A stretch of 64,000 nucleotides of DNA from an uncultured Erysipelotrichaceae bacterium. GTDB taxonomy: Bacteria > Bacillota_I > Bacilli_A > RF39 > UBA660. The stretch is from assembly GCA_902793375.1 (NCBI GenBank), contig CADBDE010000005.1, positions 1-64,000 of the forward strand, in the 5' to 3' direction. The notes under the pieces were generated by a model. That model had not been told where the DNA came from and ran no database searches. It saw only the letters and a list, made by a program, of their open reading frames with translations. A program made the translations under genes and the position numbers. Shown here in pieces: positions 38,146-47,072 of the stretch (position 1 is its first letter; each line of letters starts with the position of its first letter).

Positions 38146-39069
38146 TTATTCCTTAGAATTATTTAATTCATTAATAGCTTCTTTTAATACATTTATTGAA
38201 TTAATTAATTTATTAGTTTCTTCTTCGTTTAATTCAATATTAATCTTTCTCTCAGCACCATTTTTATTAATAACAGAAGGAAGTCCAATATATATATCAT
38301 TTGTAGGATCATATGTTGATACAACCATTACTGTGTTCTCGTCACCTAATATTGCATTAGTAATTCTAACTAAACACATTCCAATTCCATAATAAGTAGC
38401 TCCCTTAGCCTTTATTATCTTGTATGCTGCAGTCTTAACTTCCTCGCTAATTACGTCCATATCTTCTTTAGAAATAAAGTCACTTACTGGTTGTAATGCA
38501 ATTGAAACATCACTCCATGGTATGAACTCAGAATCACCATGTTCTCCAATTACATAGCCATGAATATTAGATGGAGATATATTTGTTTTTTCTCCTACTA
38601 AGAATCTAAGTCTTGCAGTATCTAGTGTAGTACCACTTCCAATTACTTTGTTTCTAGGAAGATTAGAATACTTTTGTGTAAGATATGTCATAATATCGAC
38701 TGGGTTTGTTGCAATTAAGAAAACTCCATTAAAACCATTGTTCATAACTTCAGTAACAATAGATTTAAAAATTGAAGCATTCTTCTTTAATAAATCAAGT
38801 CTAGTTTCTCCTTCTTTTTGATTTACTCCTGCTGCAATAACTATTAAATTAGCATCTCTACAGTCAGAATATTTTCCTGCTTTTATTTTCATTTTTGAAG
38901 GAGAAAAAGCAAGACAATGGTTAAGATCCATTACTTCTCCTTCTACTCTTTCTTCATTTAAATCAATTAAATAAAGTTCATTTACATGTGTTCTTTGGTT
39001 TAATAATGCATAAGCATAACTCATTCCAACATTACCACATCCAATTATAACTACTCTTTTATTATTCAT
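38146..39069 (-). CDS. ldh: L-lactate dehydrogenase
   Basis: Reduces pyruvate to L-lactate with NADH, a fermentative end step. 307 residues. Rossmann motif GCGNVGMSYA at about 9-18, the substrate loop AGVNQKEGETRLDL with Gln (lactate rather than malate specificity) and Arg, ATNPVD, and the catalytic His in GEHGDSEF. AGGTGATAAT precedes the ATG. Confidence 0.93.
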   Translation of the reverse strand: MNNKRVVIIGCGNVGMSYAYALLNQRTHVNELYLIDLNEERVEGEVMDLNHCLAFSPSKMKIKAGKYSDCRDANLIVIAAGVNQKEGETRLDLLKKNASIFKSIVTEVMNNGFNGVFLIATNPVDIMTYLTQKYSNLPRNKVIGSGTTLDTARLRFLVGEKTNISPSNIHGYVIGEHGDSEFIPWSDVSIALQPVSDFISKEDMDVISEEVKTAAYKIIKAKGATYYGIGMCLVRITNAILGDENTVMVVSTYDPTNDIYIGLPSVINKNGAERKINIELNEEETNKLINSINVLKEAINELNNSKE

Positions 39070-39085
39070 ATTATCACCTATAATT

Positions 39086-39091
39086 ATTATA
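39086..39091 (-). promoter_or_regulatory. Extended -10 of the ldh promoter
   Basis: TGATATAAT on the minus strand, an extended -10, with no good -35. It lies between the obg terminator and the ldh start. Confidence 0.5.
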
Positions 39092-39110
39092 TCAAATATT
39101 ATTATTAATA

Positions 39111-39138
39111 AAAGAAAAAAATAGGAAAAATCCTATTT
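39111..39138 (-). terminator. Intrinsic terminator after obg
   Basis: On the minus strand AAATAGGA pairs with TCCTATTT around four T, followed by TTTTC. Confidence 0.85.
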
Positions 39139-40407
39139 AAATTCAAATTCGTAATCAAGAATTCTTACTCTATCTCCTTCTTGTGCACCAAGTTCAATTA
39201 ATTTATCATCAATTCCCATCTTACGAAGTTTATTTGCAAATCTCGCAATTGCTTCTTCTGTATTAAATCTAGTCATTTCAAGAAGTTTTTCTACTTCTTT
39301 ACCTTTAATTACCCATACTCCATTATAATCTTTATCAATCGTATAAGCATCTTCCTTTTTAAATTTATAAAGAACATATGATTCATATTTTTCTTCTTCA
39401 ATTAATGGAGTTATAGGAATAGTATCAAGAATATCTGCTAAACGATTAATAACTGCATCAAGTCCTTTTCCTTCCATTGCACTTATTTCATATATATCTT
39501 TATTTTTAACTTGTTTTTTAAATTCTTTAAGATTTTTATCTGCACCATCAATATCCATTTTATTAGCTATTATTATTTCTGGTCTATTAAGAAGATTTTC
39601 ATCAAATTCTTTTAATTCATTTCTAATAGTATTATAGTCTTCAACTGGATTTCTTCCTTCAGTAGATCCCATATCAATTACATGAGCAATTACTCTTGTT
39701 CTTTCAATGTGTTTTAAGAATTTATCTCCAAGTCCTTCACCTAAAGACGCTCCTTCAATTAATCCAGGAAGGTCTGCAACTACAAAACTTCTATTGTTAT
39801 TTGCTTTTACAACACCAAGGTTTGGTGTAAGTGTAGTAAAGTGATATGCAGCAATTTTAGGCTTAGCTGCAGATATTTTAGAGATTATTGTACTTTTACC
39901 AACACTAGGAAGCCCAACAAGTCCAACATCAGCCAAAAGTTTAAGTTCTACTTTTAATGTTCTTTTTTCTCCAGGTTCACCATTTTCTGCAAAATTAGGT
40001 GCTGGATTACTTTGTGTTTTAAATGCAGTATTACCTCTTCCTCCACGTCCACCAAAAGCCACTACTACTTGATCATCTTTATTCTTTAAATCAGCAAGAA
40101 TAAGTCCGGTATCTTCATCCGTTACAATTGTTCCTTGTGGCACTTTTATAATAACATCTTCTGCATTTTTACCATTTTGATTCTTACCACTACCATTTTC
40201 TCCTTTTGGCCCTTTGACTACTTTCATATAACGAAGATCAATTAGAGTATGAAGTCCTTCATCTACAATAAACTTTATATCGCTTCCTTTTCCTCCATTA
40301 CCACCAAAAGGTCCTCCCATTGGAATATATTTTTCACGACGAAAAGCAAGACATCCATCTCCACCACGACCAGCTTCAACTTTTAGAATTACTTCATCTA
40401 CAAACAT
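39133..40407 (-). CDS. obg: GTPase Obg (CgtA)
   Basis: Ribosome-associated GTPase for 50S assembly and stress signalling. 424 residues. Gly-rich Obg fold (1-158, with GGRGGRGN), G domain with GLPSVGKST, DLPG and NKMD, and the C-terminal OCT domain (about 345-424) found in Bacilli. GAGGTGGTAGT precedes the ATG. The order rplU-prp-rpmA-(HAD)-obg keeps the usual Firmicute neighbourhood, with the HAD gene inserted. Confidence 0.97.
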   Translation of the reverse strand: MFVDEVILKVEAGRGGDGCLAFRREKYIPMGGPFGGNGGKGSDIKFIVDEGLHTLIDLRYMKVVKGPKGENGSGKNQNGKNAEDVIIKVPQGTIVTDEDTGLILADLKNKDDQVVVAFGGRGGRGNTAFKTQSNPAPNFAENGEPGEKRTLKVELKLLADVGLVGLPSVGKSTIISKISAAKPKIAAYHFTTLTPNLGVVKANNNRSFVVADLPGLIEGASLGEGLGDKFLKHIERTRVIAHVIDMGSTEGRNPVEDYNTIRNELKEFDENLLNRPEIIIANKMDIDGADKNLKEFKKQVKNKDIYEISAMEGKGLDAVINRLADILDTIPITPLIEEEKYESYVLYKFKKEDAYTIDKDYNGVWVIKGKEVEKLLEMTRFNTEEAIARFANKLRKMGIDDKLIELGAQEGDRVRILDYEFEFK

Positions 40408-40408
40408 A

Positions 40409-41143
40409 CTACCACCTCTTTAATACTTTTTTATTTTCTATATCATTTACTAGTTCATATACAGCATTATATTCTTTTAAAGATACATCAATTATATCTT
40501 TATTATTACCAATTCTATATCCATTATAATCTCTTATTAATTCTTTGTCATTAGTATTATCTCCAATTGTATAAACATTACTTTTATCAATATTATAAAA
40601 TTCTTCTAAAAAAGTTATTGGAGATGCTTTACTTACTCCATGTGGTCTAATTAAATAATAGAATTCCCTATCATAACCATAAATATCATACTGATATTCA
40701 GGATGTTCATCTCTTATTTTTTTTAATACTTTCATAAATTCTCTATCAACACTATCTTCATCAAGAGTAAATGCTACACTTCCAAGAAGTTTAATTCTAT
40801 CATATTTGGAAGAATATTCTTCAGGGTAAGCAAACTCTATTTTTTTATGTCTTTTTAATTCTTCTAATTCAAAAAAAATATTTTTTACATCATGAGAAAT
40901 AGTATTTGCATACATTAGCAACTTATCTTTATTAAATAAGAAACTACCATCACAACAAGATAAATGTGTATATGGTATATTATATTCATTTATTTTTCCC
41001 ATTAAAGATTTTAATGATCTTCCACTTGATAGTACAAACATATTACCTTCACTTATAAATCTTCTTATAACTTCACAATTAATTCTAATATTATTTTCAT
41101 CAGTATATAATGTTCCATCATAGTCACTTACTAATACTTTCAT
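40409..41143 (-). CDS. Cof-type HAD-IIB phosphatase
   Basis: 244 residues from ATG 41143, preceded by GAGGTGGGTTTTG; the frame upstream of it lacks a site. Motif I VSDYDGTL, motif II SSGRS, C-terminal GDNTNDKELI. Cof-type HAD proteins dephosphorylate sugar phosphates, flavin precursors or similar. It abuts obg (one base between them). Substrate unknown. Confidence 0.85.
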   Translation of the reverse strand: MKVLVSDYDGTLYTDENNIRINCEVIRRFISEGNMFVLSSGRSLKSLMGKINEYNIPYTHLSCCDGSFLFNKDKLLMYANTISHDVKNIFFELEELKRHKKIEFAYPEEYSSKYDRIKLLGSVAFTLDEDSVDREFMKVLKKIRDEHPEYQYDIYGYDREFYYLIRPHGVSKASPITFLEEFYNIDKSNVYTIGDNTNDKELIRDYNGYRIGNNKDIIDVSLKEYNAVYELVNDIENKKVLKRW

Positions 41144-41187
41144 CAAAACCCACCTCAAAATCTCAATTATTATAACACAGCTGAACC

Positions 41188-41215
41188 AAAAAGAAAAGAA
41201 CACAAATGTGTTCTT
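41188..41215 (-). terminator. Intrinsic terminator after rpmA
   Basis: On the minus strand AAGAACACA pairs with TGTGTTCTT, followed by TTCTTTTT. It ends the rplU-prp-rpmA unit. Confidence 0.85.
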
Positions 41216-41222
41216 GAATATT

Positions 41223-41510
41223 TTATTTTACTGGATAACAACTAACTTGTTTGCTATCTCTTCCTAAACGTTCAAATTTAACTGTTCCTGTAACTGTTGT
41301 ATAAAGAGTATCATCGTTTCCTCTTTTTACATTAACACCAGGATGTACTTTAGTTCCTCTTTGACGATATAATATTGATCCAGCAGTAACAACTTGTCCA
41401 TCACATGCTTTAGCACCTAATCTACGTCCAGCAGAGTCACGACCATTTGAAGTTGATCCTTGACCTTTATGGTGAGCAAATAATTGTAAATTTAATCTTA
41501 ATTTATTCAT
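41223..41510 (-). CDS. rpmA: 50S ribosomal protein L27 with cleavable N-terminus
   Basis: 95 residues. After an N-terminal extension [12 protein letters not shown] comes the mature sequence [14 protein letters not shown]. In Firmicutes the protease Prp must remove this extension to allow a functional peptidyl-transferase centre; the prp gene is directly upstream. AGGAGAACTAAATTT precedes the ATG. Confidence 0.97.
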   Translation of the reverse strand: MNKLRLNLQLFAHHKGQGSTSNGRDSAGRRLGAKACDGQVVTAGSILYRQRGTKVHPGVNVKRGNDDTLYTTVTGTVKFERLGRDSKQVSCYPVK

Positions 41511-41514
41511 AAAT

Positions 41515-41817
41515 TTAGTTCTCCTTTCCTATTTTAATGTTTTTAGGATAATCCTCTTCGATATTCTTTAACATATCTAACATATTTTTTATTAAATTAT
41601 CTACTATTTCATTATGAACATTTATACTAATAGTAAATTGATCTTTTTCACTTAGATAACTTATATAATCTTTATTAAAAGTAAGAATAGCATTTATTGT
41701 AGTAGTAACTACACTAGATACTCCAGCACATACTATATCTTTTCCAAAATCATCAAATAATGCATGTCCCTTAATTATAATCTTATCATTCTTACCTAAA
41801 ATATTTACTTTTATCAT
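41515..41817 (-). CDS. prp: Ribosomal-processing cysteine protease Prp
   Basis: 100 residues. The catalytic pair is visible as His in IKGHALF and Cys in [11 protein letters not shown]. It cleaves the N-terminal extension of L27 encoded by the next gene. Overlap-close spacing on both sides (one base after rplU, four before rpmA) shows one operon. Confidence 0.93.
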   Translation of the reverse strand: MIKVNILGKNDKIIIKGHALFDDFGKDIVCAGVSSVVTTTINAILTFNKDYISYLSEKDQFTISINVHNEIVDNLIKNMLDMLKNIEEDYPKNIKIGKEN

Positions 41818-41818
41818 A

Positions 41819-42121
41819 TTATCCTACTATTTTTGTAATTGTAACTTTTGTATATGGTTGTCTATGACCATGAGTTCTTCTATTAGCACGGTCTTTTTGT
41901 TTATATTTGAAAACCAAGATTTTCTTTTGTTTTCCTTGCTTTTCAACATTACCTTCAACATAAGCACCATCTACATATGGATTACCTACTTTAGAATCAA
42001 GCATTAATACTTCATTAAACTTAACTGTTTGTCCAACTTCTGCATTAATTTTTTCTACATAGATAACATCATTTTCAGAAACAAGAACTTGTTTCCCACC
42101 AATTTTAATAACTGCTTTCAT
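41819..42121 (-). CDS. rplU: 50S ribosomal protein L21
   Basis: 100 residues from ATG 42121, which has AAGGAGGTAATAAA upstream. KIGGKQ at the N-terminus, the central VGQTVKFNEVLML and the C-terminal RRTHGHRQPYTKVTI are family features. First gene of the operon, behind the L21 leader. Confidence 0.97.
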   Translation of the reverse strand: MKAVIKIGGKQVLVSENDVIYVEKINAEVGQTVKFNEVLMLDSKVGNPYVDGAYVEGNVEKQGKQKKILVFKYKQKDRANRRTHGHRQPYTKVTITKIVG

Positions 42122-42129
42122 TTTATTAC

Positions 42130-42215
42130 CTCCTTTTTTATTGTTCTGGCTCGCTCTTAAGGTACACATAAGTGTTTAAACCTTTTCAATGCGGTTTGAG
42201 CTAGAGGCTACAAAC
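42130..42215 (-). promoter_or_regulatory. L21 leader RNA
   Basis: The roughly 90-base leader of rplU contains the paired parts GCTCG/CGAGC-like and TAAACACTTATGTG segments ending in ACCTTAAGAGCGAGCC, in the position of the Firmicute L21 leader (Rfam L21_leader), which is thought to let L21 repress its own operon. The family call rests on position and these conserved phrases only. Confidence 0.7.
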
Positions 42216-42221
42216 ATTTAG

Positions 42222-42250
42222 ATTTTATCATTTTTACTTATAATAGTCAA
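42222..42250 (-). promoter_or_regulatory. Promoter of rplU-prp-rpmA
   Basis: TTGACT, 17 bases, TAAAAT on the minus strand, placing the start near 42215. Confidence 0.75.
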
Positions 42251-42280
42251 TACTAAATTATATTTATTAAAAAAGAATTA

Positions 42281-42309
42281 TTTACTATTACTATAATTTA
42301 TGCTATAAT
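42281..42309 (+). promoter_or_regulatory. Promoter of the sigma-factor gene
   Basis: TTTACT, 17 bases, TATAAT with an extended TGC before it; 28 bases upstream of the ATG. Divergent from the rplU promoter. Confidence 0.65.
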
Positions 42310-42336
42310 AGCAAACTGGAAAAAGGAGTTGATAGA

Positions 42337-43452
42337 ATGAATACCAAAGAAGAATTAAAAAAAGAAGAAGAAATATTCAATACAGTAATTCAAAATCTAT
42401 CTTCTTTTCTTGTAAAAAATAATTATTATAATACAAATGAAGATGATTTAAAAAATGAAATATTTTTACTAGTATTAGAATCTAATCAAGAAGAATTCTA
42501 CAAGTCCAAAACTAAATATATTAATAAAATAAAAAATGAAATATTAAAAAAATATAGTAATCCAGATGATAAATCATTAAATAATTCTGTAAAAACATAC
42601 TTATTAGAAATTGGTCCATTTAAAAGATTAACTAAAGAAGAAGAATTTGATTTATTTAAAAGATACAAAAATGGCGATTTAAACGCAAAAAAAGAAATTA
42701 TTGAAAGAAATTTGAAATTGGTTGTTAGTGTAGCTAAATCATATTGTAAACTTGGAATTCCTTTTTTAGATATAATACAATATGGAAATATTGGATTAAT
42801 AAAAGCTATCGAAAGATTTAATCCAGATTTAGGCTTTAGATTTTCTACATATGCTGTACACTGGATAAAGCAAAATATATCAAGATCAATTACAAGTAAC
42901 GAAAGCGAAATAAGAATTCCATTATACGTAGTTTCAAATATATTAAAAATCAGAAAATATGAAAGAGAATATTTTCAAAAAAATGGAAAAGAAATATCTT
43001 TAAAAGAATTATCAAAAATATTAAACATAAAAGAAGAAGAAATTAAAGAAATTAAATCATATAACTATGATTTCACAAGTTTAAATAATCCAATTAATGA
43101 AGAAGAAGAATTAGAAGTTGGAGATACAATTTCATCTAATGATGATTTAGATGATAAAATAATTATTTCATCTTTATCAAGTGAAATTCTAAAATTTTTT
43201 CATGAAGCTAATCTAACTAAAGATCAAATGATTGTAATATCATATAGATTTGGATTAACTGGAGAAGCACCATACTCACTTGAAAAGGTTAGTAAAATAA
43301 TTAAAAAAACAAAACAATCAGTAAAACAAATTGAAACAAAAGCATTGCTAAAACTTAAAAAATCATCATATAAAAATAATATTAAAAACTATTATGATGA
43401 TAGTTATGATATAACAGAAATTAATAAAGAAAAAATTAAAAAAAGGCATTAA
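42337..43452 (+). CDS. Divergent sigma-70 family factor
   Basis: 371 residues. An unusual Lys/Asn-rich N-terminus (1-85) is followed by region 1.2/2.1 (YLLEIGPFKRLTKEEEFDLFKR), region 2 (GIPFLDIIQYGNIGLIKAIERF and FSTYAVHWIKQNISRSI), region 3 and region 4 (IIKKTKQSVKQIETKALLKLKK). It matches group 1/2 sigma factors in layout, but the -10 recognition helix and the region 4 helix-turn-helix are clearly degenerate relative to RpoD. It is therefore probably an alternative factor; a diverged primary factor cannot be excluded without the rest of the genome. AAAGGAGTTGATAGA precedes the ATG. Confidence 0.8.
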   Translation: MNTKEELKKEEEIFNTVIQNLSSFLVKNNYYNTNEDDLKNEIFLLVLESNQEEFYKSKTKYINKIKNEILKKYSNPDDKSLNNSVKTYLLEIGPFKRLTKEEEFDLFKRYKNGDLNAKKEIIERNLKLVVSVAKSYCKLGIPFLDIIQYGNIGLIKAIERFNPDLGFRFSTYAVHWIKQNISRSITSNESEIRIPLYVVSNILKIRKYEREYFQKNGKEISLKELSKILNIKEEEIKEIKSYNYDFTSLNNPINEEEELEVGDTISSNDDLDDKIIISSLSSEILKFFHEANLTKDQMIVISYRFGLTGEAPYSLEKVSKIIKKTKQSVKQIETKALLKLKKSSYKNNIKNYYDDSYDITEINKEKIKKRH

Positions 43453-43464
43453 CTGCCTTTTTTT
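43437..43464 (+). terminator. Bidirectional terminator between the sigma gene and yneF
   Basis: AAAAGGCA and TGCCTTTT pair around a six-base region, with A and T tracts on both sides, so it can act on both strands. Confidence 0.85.
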
Positions 43465-43678
43465 ACATATATTTTTCCATATTTTTCATCATTTGATTTA
43501 CTTGTTTTTGCGAAGGAGTTCTTCCCATTTGTCCCATTAAAGCTTTAATCATTTCTTCATTAATTGGAGGATTCTTTTTTAAATATTTAGTCATCACATG
43601 TCTTGCAACAAAAAATCCAGCTACTCCACCAGCTATAAATACTAATAAATATTTTAATATGTCTAAAAATAATTCCAT
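43463..43678 (-). CDS. yneF: YneF family membrane protein (UPF0154)
   Basis: 71 residues: one N-terminal helix (about 5-25, with [14 protein letters not shown]) and a conserved tail with [17 protein letters not shown] and [10 protein letters not shown]. Function unknown in the family. CAGGAGATGATTATTT precedes the ATG. In Bacillus yneF also follows sirA and tkt. Confidence 0.93.
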   Translation of the reverse strand: MELFLDILKYLLVFIAGGVAGFFVARHVMTKYLKKNPPINEEMIKALMGQMGRTPSQKQVNQMMKNMEKYM

Positions 43679-43720
43679 AAATAATCATCTCCTGTACATA
43701 ATATACTAAAAATATTTAAA

Positions 43721-44146
43721 TTATACAAGCATTTTTATATTTCTTAAATAAAAATACTTTTGATTATTAAAATCACATACTAAACATCCCTTGTAATATT
43801 TTTTTAATATATCAAAAAACTCTGAATAATCATTATTAGAATTAATTACAATATAACTTTTTTTAATTTTCATAATACTTATTTCATTCTTCCATAAATC
43901 ATTTATTATATGTTCATCTTTTCTTTTTAAATATCGCATTTTATTATGCATTTTTAAATATATTTTTAAATCGAGTAATTCTTTATTATATTTATTTGTT
44001 ATTTGTCTAAATACTGAATTAACATAATTTAAATCATATTTATTATTAATATATAAATTATAAAAGAAATTATATAAGACACTTGGAGTATCATCATATA
44101 TATCATATAATTCTTTTTTTATATTGAAAATATAATATATTTTCAT
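43721..44146 (-). CDS. sirA: SirA-like sporulation inhibitor of replication
   Basis: 141 residues from ATG 44146 (GGTGATATTA upstream). The C-terminal stretch FFDILKKYYKGCLVCDFNNQ followed by KYFYL lines up with the end of Bacillus SirA (FFEVLKK ... MDFNSKRYGWL), and the N-terminal MKIYYIFNIKKE and length also fit. SirA binds DnaA domain I to stop new replication rounds in sporulating cells. The gene order tkt-sirA-yneF is that of Bacillus (tkt-yneE-yneF), which supports the call strongly. Overall identity is low. Confidence 0.8.
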   Translation of the reverse strand: MKIYYIFNIKKELYDIYDDTPSVLYNFFYNLYINNKYDLNYVNSVFRQITNKYNKELLDLKIYLKMHNKMRYLKRKDEHIINDLWKNEISIMKIKKSYIVINSNNDYSEFFDILKKYYKGCLVCDFNNQKYFYLRNIKMLV

Positions 44147-44192
44147 TAATATCACCATTATTATAATATATTATAAAATAATTATAAAATGT

Positions 44193-44226
44193 CGAAAAAA
44201 AGAAAACTATTCATTTAGTTTTCTTT
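44193..44226 (-). terminator. Intrinsic terminator after tkt
   Basis: On the minus strand AAAGAAAACTA pairs with TAGTTTTCTTT, followed by TTTTC. sirA and yneF downstream therefore need their own promoter or read-through. Confidence 0.82.
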
Positions 44227-46195
44227 CAATTTTTTCAAGTATTGATTCTTTATTAAATCCAAATGCTTTATCTATATCAAGTGCATTCCCACTCTTTCCA
44301 AACTGATCAATAGTAAACATATATTCATCTGTTGTATATTTATACCAAGAAAGAGATGCAGATCTTTCAATTACAAATGTTTTTATATTTTTTGGAAGAA
44401 TAGCATTCTTATATTCTTCATCATTTTTTTCAAATCTAGACATAGAAGGCATACTTACTACTCTAATACCATATCCTTTTTCATTTAATGAGTCATATAC
44501 GTCCATTGTAAGCTCTAACTCTTCACCTGAAGTAATTATAATTGCATCTAAATTATTTCTTTCAGGCTCTACAATATAAGCTCCTTTAATAACTTCTCCA
44601 CCCTTTGTATTTTCTTGAATTTTAACTTTATTTCTTCCAAGTATAATTGCTGCAGGTTTTCTAAGTTCTAAAATAGCTTTATATGCTCCAATAGTTTCGT
44701 TTGCATCAGCTGGTCTATAAGTATCAAAATTTGGAAGTGCTCTAAGTGAAGCAAGTTGTTCTATTGGTTGATGAGTTGGACCATCTTCCCCTACACTTAT
44801 TGAATCATGACTAAATACATAAATAACTGGTAAATCCATTAATGCAGACATTCTAAGAGAAGGTTTTAAATAGTCAGAAAATGCAAAAAAAGTTGATACA
44901 AATGGAGTTAAATTAGAAAGTGCAATACCGTTTGCAATTGCTGCCATTGCGTTTTCTCTAATACCAAAATTAATGTTTCTTCCTAATGGCGTTTCTAATG
45001 AATTATCAGCTGTATCTTTTATTCTAGACATTGTTGATTTTGAAACATCAGCACTTCCTCCTATTAAGAATGGATAATACTTAGCAATGGAATTGATAAC
45101 ATTACCAGATACATTTCTTGTTGAATCTTTACCATTTTCTGGATAAACATAATCAATATCCATTATTTTAAGAGGAGATTTATTTTCCATTAATAAATTT
45201 AACTTTTCTTTTAATTGTATATCTAAGTTATTTACTTCATCATACCATTTTTTTATAGAATCAACATTTCTATTAAAAATATTACTTTTCATTTCACTTT
45301 GAGCTTCTAATGAGACACTAAAAGGAGTCTCTCTAACATTTAGTTTTTTCTTTATTTCTAGTATATCTTCTTCTTCCAAAGGAGAACCATGTACTTTACA
45401 ATTACCTTCATATTTGCTAAATCTTCCAATTTTTGTCTTAATTTCTATAATTGTTGGTTTTATAATAGATTCCTTTGCTTCAGTAATTGCATTATCTATT
45501 TTATTTGTATCTTCTCCATCATCTACAAATATATAATTCCAATTCATTGATTCAAATCTTTCTTTTATGTTTTCATTAAAAGAAAGATTAAGATTTCCAT
45601 CAAGTGTTACATCGTTTGAATCATATAGCACGATTAATTTATTTAAATTAAGGTGTCCAGCAAGTGATAAAGCTTCATATGAAATTCCTTCCATTAAATC
45701 TCCATCACCACACAAAACATAAGTATAGTAATTAAATATTTTATCTCCAAAATAATTTCTTAAAAATCTTTCACTAATTGCAAATCCAACACTTGATGAA
45801 ATTCCTTGCCCTAGAGGTCCAGTCGACATATCTACACCTTTAGTAACCCCTACTTCAGGATGTCCTGGAGTAAGTGAATCAATTTTTCTAAAATTCTTTA
45901 AATCATCAAGTGAGATATCAAATCCAGACATAAACAAAGTTGAATACAAAAGAGCAGAACCATGACCTGCAGACATAATAAAACGATCTCTATTTAGCCA
46001 TTTATCATTTTCAGGATCTATTTTAATATGATTATTATATAATGTTGTAATTATTGGTGCTGCACCTAAAACAATACCTGGATGACCACTCTTTGCTTCA
46101 TTAATCATATCAATTCCTAAAGCTCTTATATTTTCAATAATTTTATTTATTGAATTATCAACTTCAGCTTCTTCTCTTTTATTTATATTTAACAT
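44207..46195 (-). CDS. tkt: Transketolase
   Basis: Thiamine-diphosphate enzyme of the non-oxidative pentose phosphate pathway. 662 residues, family length. SGHPG near the N-terminus, the ThDP motif CGDGDLMEGISYEA, the catalytic Glu region NFGIRENAMAAIANG and SVGEDGPTHQPIEQLASLR with phosphate-binding residues. With deoB it links nucleoside ribose to glycolysis. GGAGGATAT precedes the ATG. Confidence 0.96.
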   Translation of the reverse strand: MLNINKREEAEVDNSINKIIENIRALGIDMINEAKSGHPGIVLGAAPIITTLYNNHIKIDPENDKWLNRDRFIMSAGHGSALLYSTLFMSGFDISLDDLKNFRKIDSLTPGHPEVGVTKGVDMSTGPLGQGISSSVGFAISERFLRNYFGDKIFNYYTYVLCGDGDLMEGISYEALSLAGHLNLNKLIVLYDSNDVTLDGNLNLSFNENIKERFESMNWNYIFVDDGEDTNKIDNAITEAKESIIKPTIIEIKTKIGRFSKYEGNCKVHGSPLEEEDILEIKKKLNVRETPFSVSLEAQSEMKSNIFNRNVDSIKKWYDEVNNLDIQLKEKLNLLMENKSPLKIMDIDYVYPENGKDSTRNVSGNVINSIAKYYPFLIGGSADVSKSTMSRIKDTADNSLETPLGRNINFGIRENAMAAIANGIALSNLTPFVSTFFAFSDYLKPSLRMSALMDLPVIYVFSHDSISVGEDGPTHQPIEQLASLRALPNFDTYRPADANETIGAYKAILELRKPAAIILGRNKVKIQENTKGGEVIKGAYIVEPERNNLDAIIITSGEELELTMDVYDSLNEKGYGIRVVSMPSMSRFEKNDEEYKNAILPKNIKTFVIERSASLSWYKYTTDEYMFTIDQFGKSGNALDIDKAFGFNKESILEKIERKLNE

Positions 46196-46203
46196 ATATC
46201 CTC

Positions 46204-47001
46204 CTATTGAGTTTTTTGATTATATAATTCATTTAATAGAGTAGCTACTCCATTTTGTTCATTTGATAATGTAATAATATTTGCTACTTTTTTAACTTCA
46301 TCTGACGCATTTTCAACAGCTGCTTTATATCCTACTAAATCAAGCATTTCAATATCATTTATTGAGTCTCCAATAGCCATTGCTCTTTTAGGATCTATTT
46401 TTAAATAGTTACATAATATTTCAACAGCTTTTCCTTTTGAAGTATCACTATTTACTATATCATAAAATAGCATTTTACCTTCAACAACATTTTTTGTTTT
46501 ATTAGCAATCTTTAACTCTTTATTTTCCATTAAGTCTTTCTTTGCTTCTATCATTACATTTACATCTAATGATTCAATTACTACTTGTGATATTTCTTCA
46601 TTAATATCTTTTAAATAATTACTAAATATAGCAGCTATATTTTTATCAGTTTTATTAGTATATCTTTTCTCTATTCCATTAGCAAAAAATAATAAATTAT
46701 GCTTTTCTATTAATGAATCTAAAAAATCTAAATTTTCTTTTGATATTACACTTCTATAAATAATATTCTTATTTAAAAAATTAAATACTTCAGCACCATT
46801 TGACGCAATTAAATAGTTACTTGTAGAAAATTGTTTACATAAAGGTACAGTATAAGGAATAGATCTTCCGGTACTTATTACTACAGGAATACCAATATTT
46901 GCAAGATTTTCAAATATTTTTTGATTCTTAATATCTATTTTACCTTCAGAATTTGTTAAAGTACAATCTAAGTCAGTAAACACTATTTTAACACTTTTCA
47001 T
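46204..47001 (-). CDS. Cof-type HAD-IIB phosphatase with DLDCT motif
   Basis: 265 residues. HAD motif I reads FTDLDCTLT: the Gly after the second Asp is Cys, unusual but compatible with activity, since both catalytic Asp are kept. Motif II is STGRS; the C-terminal motif is AIGDSINDIEML. It starts 50 bases or so before the 47071 gene terminator and ends eight bases before tkt, so it is probably in the tkt operon. Substrate unknown. Confidence 0.83.
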   Translation of the reverse strand: MKSVKIVFTDLDCTLTNSEGKIDIKNQKIFENLANIGIPVVISTGRSIPYTVPLCKQFSTSNYLIASNGAEVFNFLNKNIIYRSVISKENLDFLDSLIEKHNLLFFANGIEKRYTNKTDKNIAAIFSNYLKDINEEISQVVIESLDVNVMIEAKKDLMENKELKIANKTKNVVEGKMLFYDIVNSDTSKGKAVEILCNYLKIDPKRAMAIGDSINDIEMLDLVGYKAAVENASDEVKKVANIITLSNEQNGVATLLNELYNQKTQ

Positions 47002-47041
47002 ACTATCACCTTTTTATATTATATCACATATCTTAAAACAT

Positions 47042-47072
47042 ATAAAATAAAAAAAGCATATTATGCTTTTTT
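47042..47072 (-). terminator. Intrinsic terminator after the 47071 gene
   Basis: On the minus strand AAAAAAGCATA pairs with TATGCTTTTTT, overlapping the stop codon. Confidence 0.85.
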
